Part shown: positions 61,301 through 64,000 of the stretch, piece by piece | How positions within the stretch are numbered: the first letter of the stretch is position 1 | Layout: every line of letters begins with the position of its first letter | Assembly (NCBI GenBank): GCA_903813345.2 | Contig: CAIIXF020000009.1 | Location: 13,466,347-13,530,346 of the forward strand | Length of the DNA stretch: 64,000 bases | From: Owenia fusiformis | Taxonomy: Eukaryota > Annelida > Polychaeta > Sabellida > Oweniidae | Direction of reading: 5' to 3' | Position numbers and translations under genes: made by a program | Notes under the pieces: generated by a model | Told to the model about the DNA's origin: nothing | The model's input: the letters and a program-made list of their open reading frames with translations, nothing else | Databases searched by the model: none

Positions 61301-64000
61301 GTTACACCAGAATGGTGCGTTGTCAGACAACTAATTTATGGGAAAAGTCCTAGATCGCATGATAAAAGTCTGGAGAAATTAAATTTATCTATGAATGAAA
61401 CTCATATTCTAAAAGTGATAACGTGAGAGTGTCTTGTGGGTATTTCCCTTGATGGTTATAGTAACTAGAGGTGTCAAGTATTAACCGGTTAACCGGTTAA
61501 CCGCCGATAATGCCTTGACCGGTCTGTGTTTTTATGGGCGGTTAGTTGACCGTGTATAATTCTATTATTTCCCGCGCTTATTTTGCATGCTAATCCGTTT
61601 GGTTTTATGGTGTCAGTTTCACGTAAGCTACTCATACATGTAATAAGTCCCATAACTCCTTACAAACATCCAATCAGCAACTTTAATCCCTGCCACATTG
61701 CTTCCCGCTCTTACTTTGCATTTTAATCTGTTTGTTTTTCAATCAGTTTCATGTGAGCTACTCAAACATGTGATAGGTCCGATAATTCCTTACAAACATC
61801 CAATCAGCAACTTTAATCCCTGCCACATTGCTTTCCCGCGCTTACTTACATAGAATAGAGTAAAGCTTGACGAACGTAAAAAATAAACGCCGATATATCA
61901 TTTTTCCAATTTTTTCAACTTTCAAGATCGAAGATGAAGATTTCATTTGAAATTATCAGTTCAAATTTCCCGCCGGTTAACCGACTTTAACCGGTAAAAA
62001 CCCCCGGTTAACCGGTTAATGCTCGAGCGTTTAATTGACACCACTAATAGTAACCCTTGTCTGATACTAATGCACAATATTTGGTCCAAACTGGAACAAA
62101 CAGCAATTAACCCAAGAATAGCAAATCCTAAATCTTTACTCATTTCATGCTAGATATGACAATTGTCCATTACTCATCCATTCTGTCAAAAGTTACACCA
62201 GTGAGGCTAAAGCAAAACTATTCAAATAAAAATAAACTCCCCAAATTGATAAGTTATAGCTCACAAATGCCAAATTACATGGATGAAAAAGCCACTACTT
62301 TGAAACACAGCACCATTTTGAAAATTAAATCCAAGCAAATACATGACAGGCTGTACAGACAGAGATGATTGATGCAGCTTTAACAGCTTAAAACTGTTCA
62401 AGGGCACAGAAGTCTTAACCAAAGCAAGATAAGTTATGTGATGATAGAAAACAAAATCTACAAAATATTACGATGCCAGAAAATTAATTATAGAATAAAA
62501 AATCTGAATTGTTTTCTCATAAAAATCTTTTGTAATAAATGTAAGGAACAAGCTATAGCCCTAATAAGTTATGTTTGCTTGGAAAAAGTTATGAAAATTT
62601 CTTTACTTCATCATCTTCATCATCATCCTCGTCGTCGTCATCGCCCATTCCCATAGATCCAAACACCTGAGGTTTCCCGCCCATGTTGTTATCTCTCTGA
62701 CCAGAGGCGCCTACAAAACAAATCATAGTGGAGAGACAATAAAATACAGAGTGCATGAAGTACATTATAAGATGATAGAAATGCTAAGTAATGAATAATG
62801 GAAAATTGAGAACAAAACTTATCCAGCATAATATAACAATCAAACAACTGAAGTACCATAAAACTGTAATACATGTACATCTAAACAAAACCATACAACA
62901 TGGTTCTCTGAATCTTTTTAAAGAAAGGATTAGGTTGCTTTGGTGGAATAGTTGATTTCATTTAAAATCTTTACTAATTTGAAGTGATCCATTGAAGGGT
63001 TTTACTGGAATTACATGGAAAATAGAAAAAACTAGATTGGAGAAATTGAACAAGTTCAATTCAAGACTCCAGATTTAGATTGTTTATCTCAAAACCATTT
63101 TGAGATCTGATATTAATGAAAGGGTTGAGATTGTTACAATTTGGTGGCAGCGGTGGGATTTTTTTTGAGATTTCAAAAGCCCATAACTTCTAAACCGGAA
63201 GTCGGATCTCAATTTTGTTTTCAGATTCGAAATCTTGAGGAAATTTCCTATATAATTAATACCAATTCTGATAGATTTGGAACATTTTAAAATTCAACAT
63301 TTTTTTAAAGTCATATTTCTCAAAACTGATCATTTTTTATCAAGACATATATTTGGCAACATGTTTGAAACACTTAGAGAAACCTAGAAAAATATTTATA
63401 GCAAGAAATATTGAAAGATAAAAAAGAAAATTGAAAATTTGTGAAATTAAAAAAATTGACCTAGAATTTGAACTTTGACCTAGATAAAAATTTGACCTAA
63501 TTTCCCAGAAACTAGGTCACATACCCTAACGAACTATGTAATTAAATTTACCCTAAGTCTTCTAGTTATTGAGATATCTTGCTAAGAAAAATAATAATAA
63601 TAATAATAATAATAATAAGAATACAGGCAAAAACAATAGACTCCAGATTTTCAATCTGGAGTCTAATAATCAAAAATGAATCAATGAGATGAGCTTACTG
63701 TCCTTGAATCGCAATGACATGAAATATAAGAAAATGAAATGGTCCTTTATTGCACTTCAAATCATTCAATAACGTTTTTATCGTGTGATCCTGTGTATAG
63801 CTACTGAGAATGTCCCCTCTGTACCAATATTTTCTGTATTGCAACTGAGATGATCAACGGGGACAACTTCAGTTGCAATACAGATTGGTACAGCACAAGA
63901 ACTGACCAATCAGAGGGCTTCATTTTACAGATCATACGATAAAAATACATACCTGCTTGTCTCTCTCTGTTGTGTGAGGGACGTGGACGTCTTTGTTCAA
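55186..64000 (-). CDS. CLUAP1: Acidic C-terminal part of a probable CLUAP1/IFT38 gene (5' part outside window)
   Basis: Three exons join in frame: 64000-63953, 62710-62607 and 55353-55186. They give a tail starting EQRRPRPSHNRERQAG, then GGKPQVFGSMGMG, long Asp/Glu runs, and the end PQQPLDDSDNDF before TAG. From memory of the family, CLUAP1 (clusterin-associated protein 1, IFT38, an IFT-B component needed for ciliogenesis) has an acidic C-terminus that finishes in a very similar Ser-Asp-Asn-Asp-Phe. That is the basis for the name. The calponin-homology-like and coiled-coil parts would lie beyond the right edge. The last intron is 7.25 kb and full of repeats. Other acidic-tailed proteins cannot be excluded. 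Confidence 0.55.
55349..56136 (-). repeat. 42-bp minisatellite, 19 copies, each carrying a 3' splice-site copy
   Basis: Seen: on the minus strand each unit reads CATAATCTCTGTGTTGCAGG followed by ACAGTGATGATTTATTGTAATG. The functional acceptor TTGCAG|GACAGTGATGAT of the last exon is the terminal copy. In about 18 of 19 copies the AG survives (TTGCAG, TTACAG, TCACAG or TTTCAG). One copy near 55812 has lost it. Unit length is 14 codons, but each unit has an in-frame TAA after DSDDLL. Confidence 0.95.
57031..60731. mobile_element. 3.7-kb foldback-like element with long inverted arms
   Basis: Seen: 57031-57455 and 60320-60731 are inverted copies (TAGTTAGTGAGGTAGCA on the left; TGCTACCTCACTACCTA on the right). 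Inside, units of about 355 bp containing GATCAAAAGTGGGCGTCGCC start near 57550, 57908 and 58260, with a reverse-complement relative near 60115. G-rich runs occur at 57712-57737 and 58067-58105, and a C run near 59996. The interior holds broken protein-coding remnants. It lies in the last intron of the CLUAP1-like gene. Confidence 0.7.
58790..59880 (+). pseudogene. Broken coding remnant inside the 3.7-kb element
   Basis: Seen: plus-strand pieces DIKMTKTAIKDFLDPFTIED (about 58840-58900), FHDLIKHMKLKTIAANYSSN to KTNPNYPKP (59017-59412) and KPNTAKCAAGYLSWKQMKTD (59603-59893), separated by stops and frameshifts. They look like parts of one mobile-element-encoded protein of unknown function. No catalytic motif is recognised. 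Confidence 0.45.
61466..62046. mobile_element. 581-bp hAT-type MITE with an 8-bp target-site duplication
   Basis: Seen: ends TAGAGGTGTCAA and TTGACACCACTA are 12-bp inverted repeats with one mismatch. Both sides are flanked by ATAGTAAC (61458-61465 and 62047-62054), an exact 8-bp duplication as hAT elements make. Subterminal AACCGGTTAACCGG palindromes lie near both ends. An internal unit of about 130 bp (AAACATCCAATCAGCAACTT) occurs twice. Confidence 0.85.
62607..62710 (-). CDS. CLUAP1: CLUAP1-like penultimate exon
   Basis: Acceptor TTTTGTAG, donor GTAAAG. Encodes ASGQRDNNMGGKPQVFGSMG followed by an Asp/Glu run. Phase 1 in, phase 0 out. Confidence 0.7.
63064..63664. repeat. Dispersed repeat with GACTCCAGATT ends and an (AAT)n tract
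   Basis: Seen: GACTCCAGATTTAGA at 63064 and AATCTGGAGTC near 63652-63663 are inverted. An ATA microsatellite occupies 63588-63616. No ORF. Confidence 0.5.
63953..64000 (-). CDS. CLUAP1: CLUAP1-like exon, cut by the window edge
   Basis: Reads EQRRPRPSHNRERQA with donor GTATGT, phase 1 out. The 5' end continues beyond 64000. Confidence 0.6.

Noticed and set aside
1-64000. tRNA, rRNA or other structured RNA genes
   Set aside because: I saw no tRNA-like A/B box pair with a fold or rRNA-like block by eye. A covariance-model scan would be needed to exclude small ones.

Overview
The window is AT-rich, intron-rich animal DNA dense in short inverted-repeat elements and tandem repeats. The genes point to a bilaterian invertebrate: a Nodal-type TGF-beta ligand (known from deuterostomes and spiralians), a single cytosolic-type ALDH1L, and a somatomedin-B-containing seven-transmembrane receptor. 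An ambulacrarian (hemichordate-like) or spiralian marine animal fits best. The species cannot be fixed from sequence alone.

Layout, left to right. (1) 1-4.79 kb: no gene recognised; several MITE-like elements. (2) 4.79-10.65 kb, minus strand: a spliced gene of about 210 codons carrying part of a PHD finger, rebuilt from exons with matching phases. A 1.9-kb terminal-inverted-repeat element sits in its first intron. (3) 11.13-44.63 kb, plus strand: a complete 22-exon ALDH1L gene (10-formyltetrahydrofolate dehydrogenase, 905 codons), head to head with the PHD gene about 0.5 kb away. Its 17.1-kb intron 17 holds an intact intronless receptor gene on the same strand (28.06-30.48 kb). It also holds a 2.4-kb TTAA-flanked element with a 162-bp satellite array and a 5.4-kb foldback-like element with a decayed reverse transcriptase. 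(4) 44.63-49.32 kb: intergenic, with a MITE inserted in a tandem array and a mariner-like remnant. (5) 49.32-51.22 kb, plus strand: a complete two-exon Nodal-like gene. (6) 55.19-64.00 kb, minus strand: the last three coding exons of a gene with a very acidic C-terminus, probably CLUAP1/IFT38. Its last intron (7.25 kb) contains a 42-bp minisatellite, a second foldback-like element and a hAT-type MITE.

The most unusual observation is a shared pattern at three introns. The 3' splice site, with the adjoining exon or intron bases, has been tandemly duplicated. There are 19 copies of a 42-bp unit before the last CLUAP1-like exon, three copies of a 74-bp unit before ALDH1L exon 13, and a two-to-four-step ladder before ALDH1L exon 10. 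In each case only the copy nearest the exon gives the full-length protein, and the other acceptors lead to an early stop. The window therefore holds natural tandem arrays of competing splice acceptors.

Functionally, ALDH1L belongs to folate one-carbon metabolism, Nodal to axial patterning, and the CLUAP1-like gene to intraflagellar transport. Nothing suggests these genes form a pathway together.
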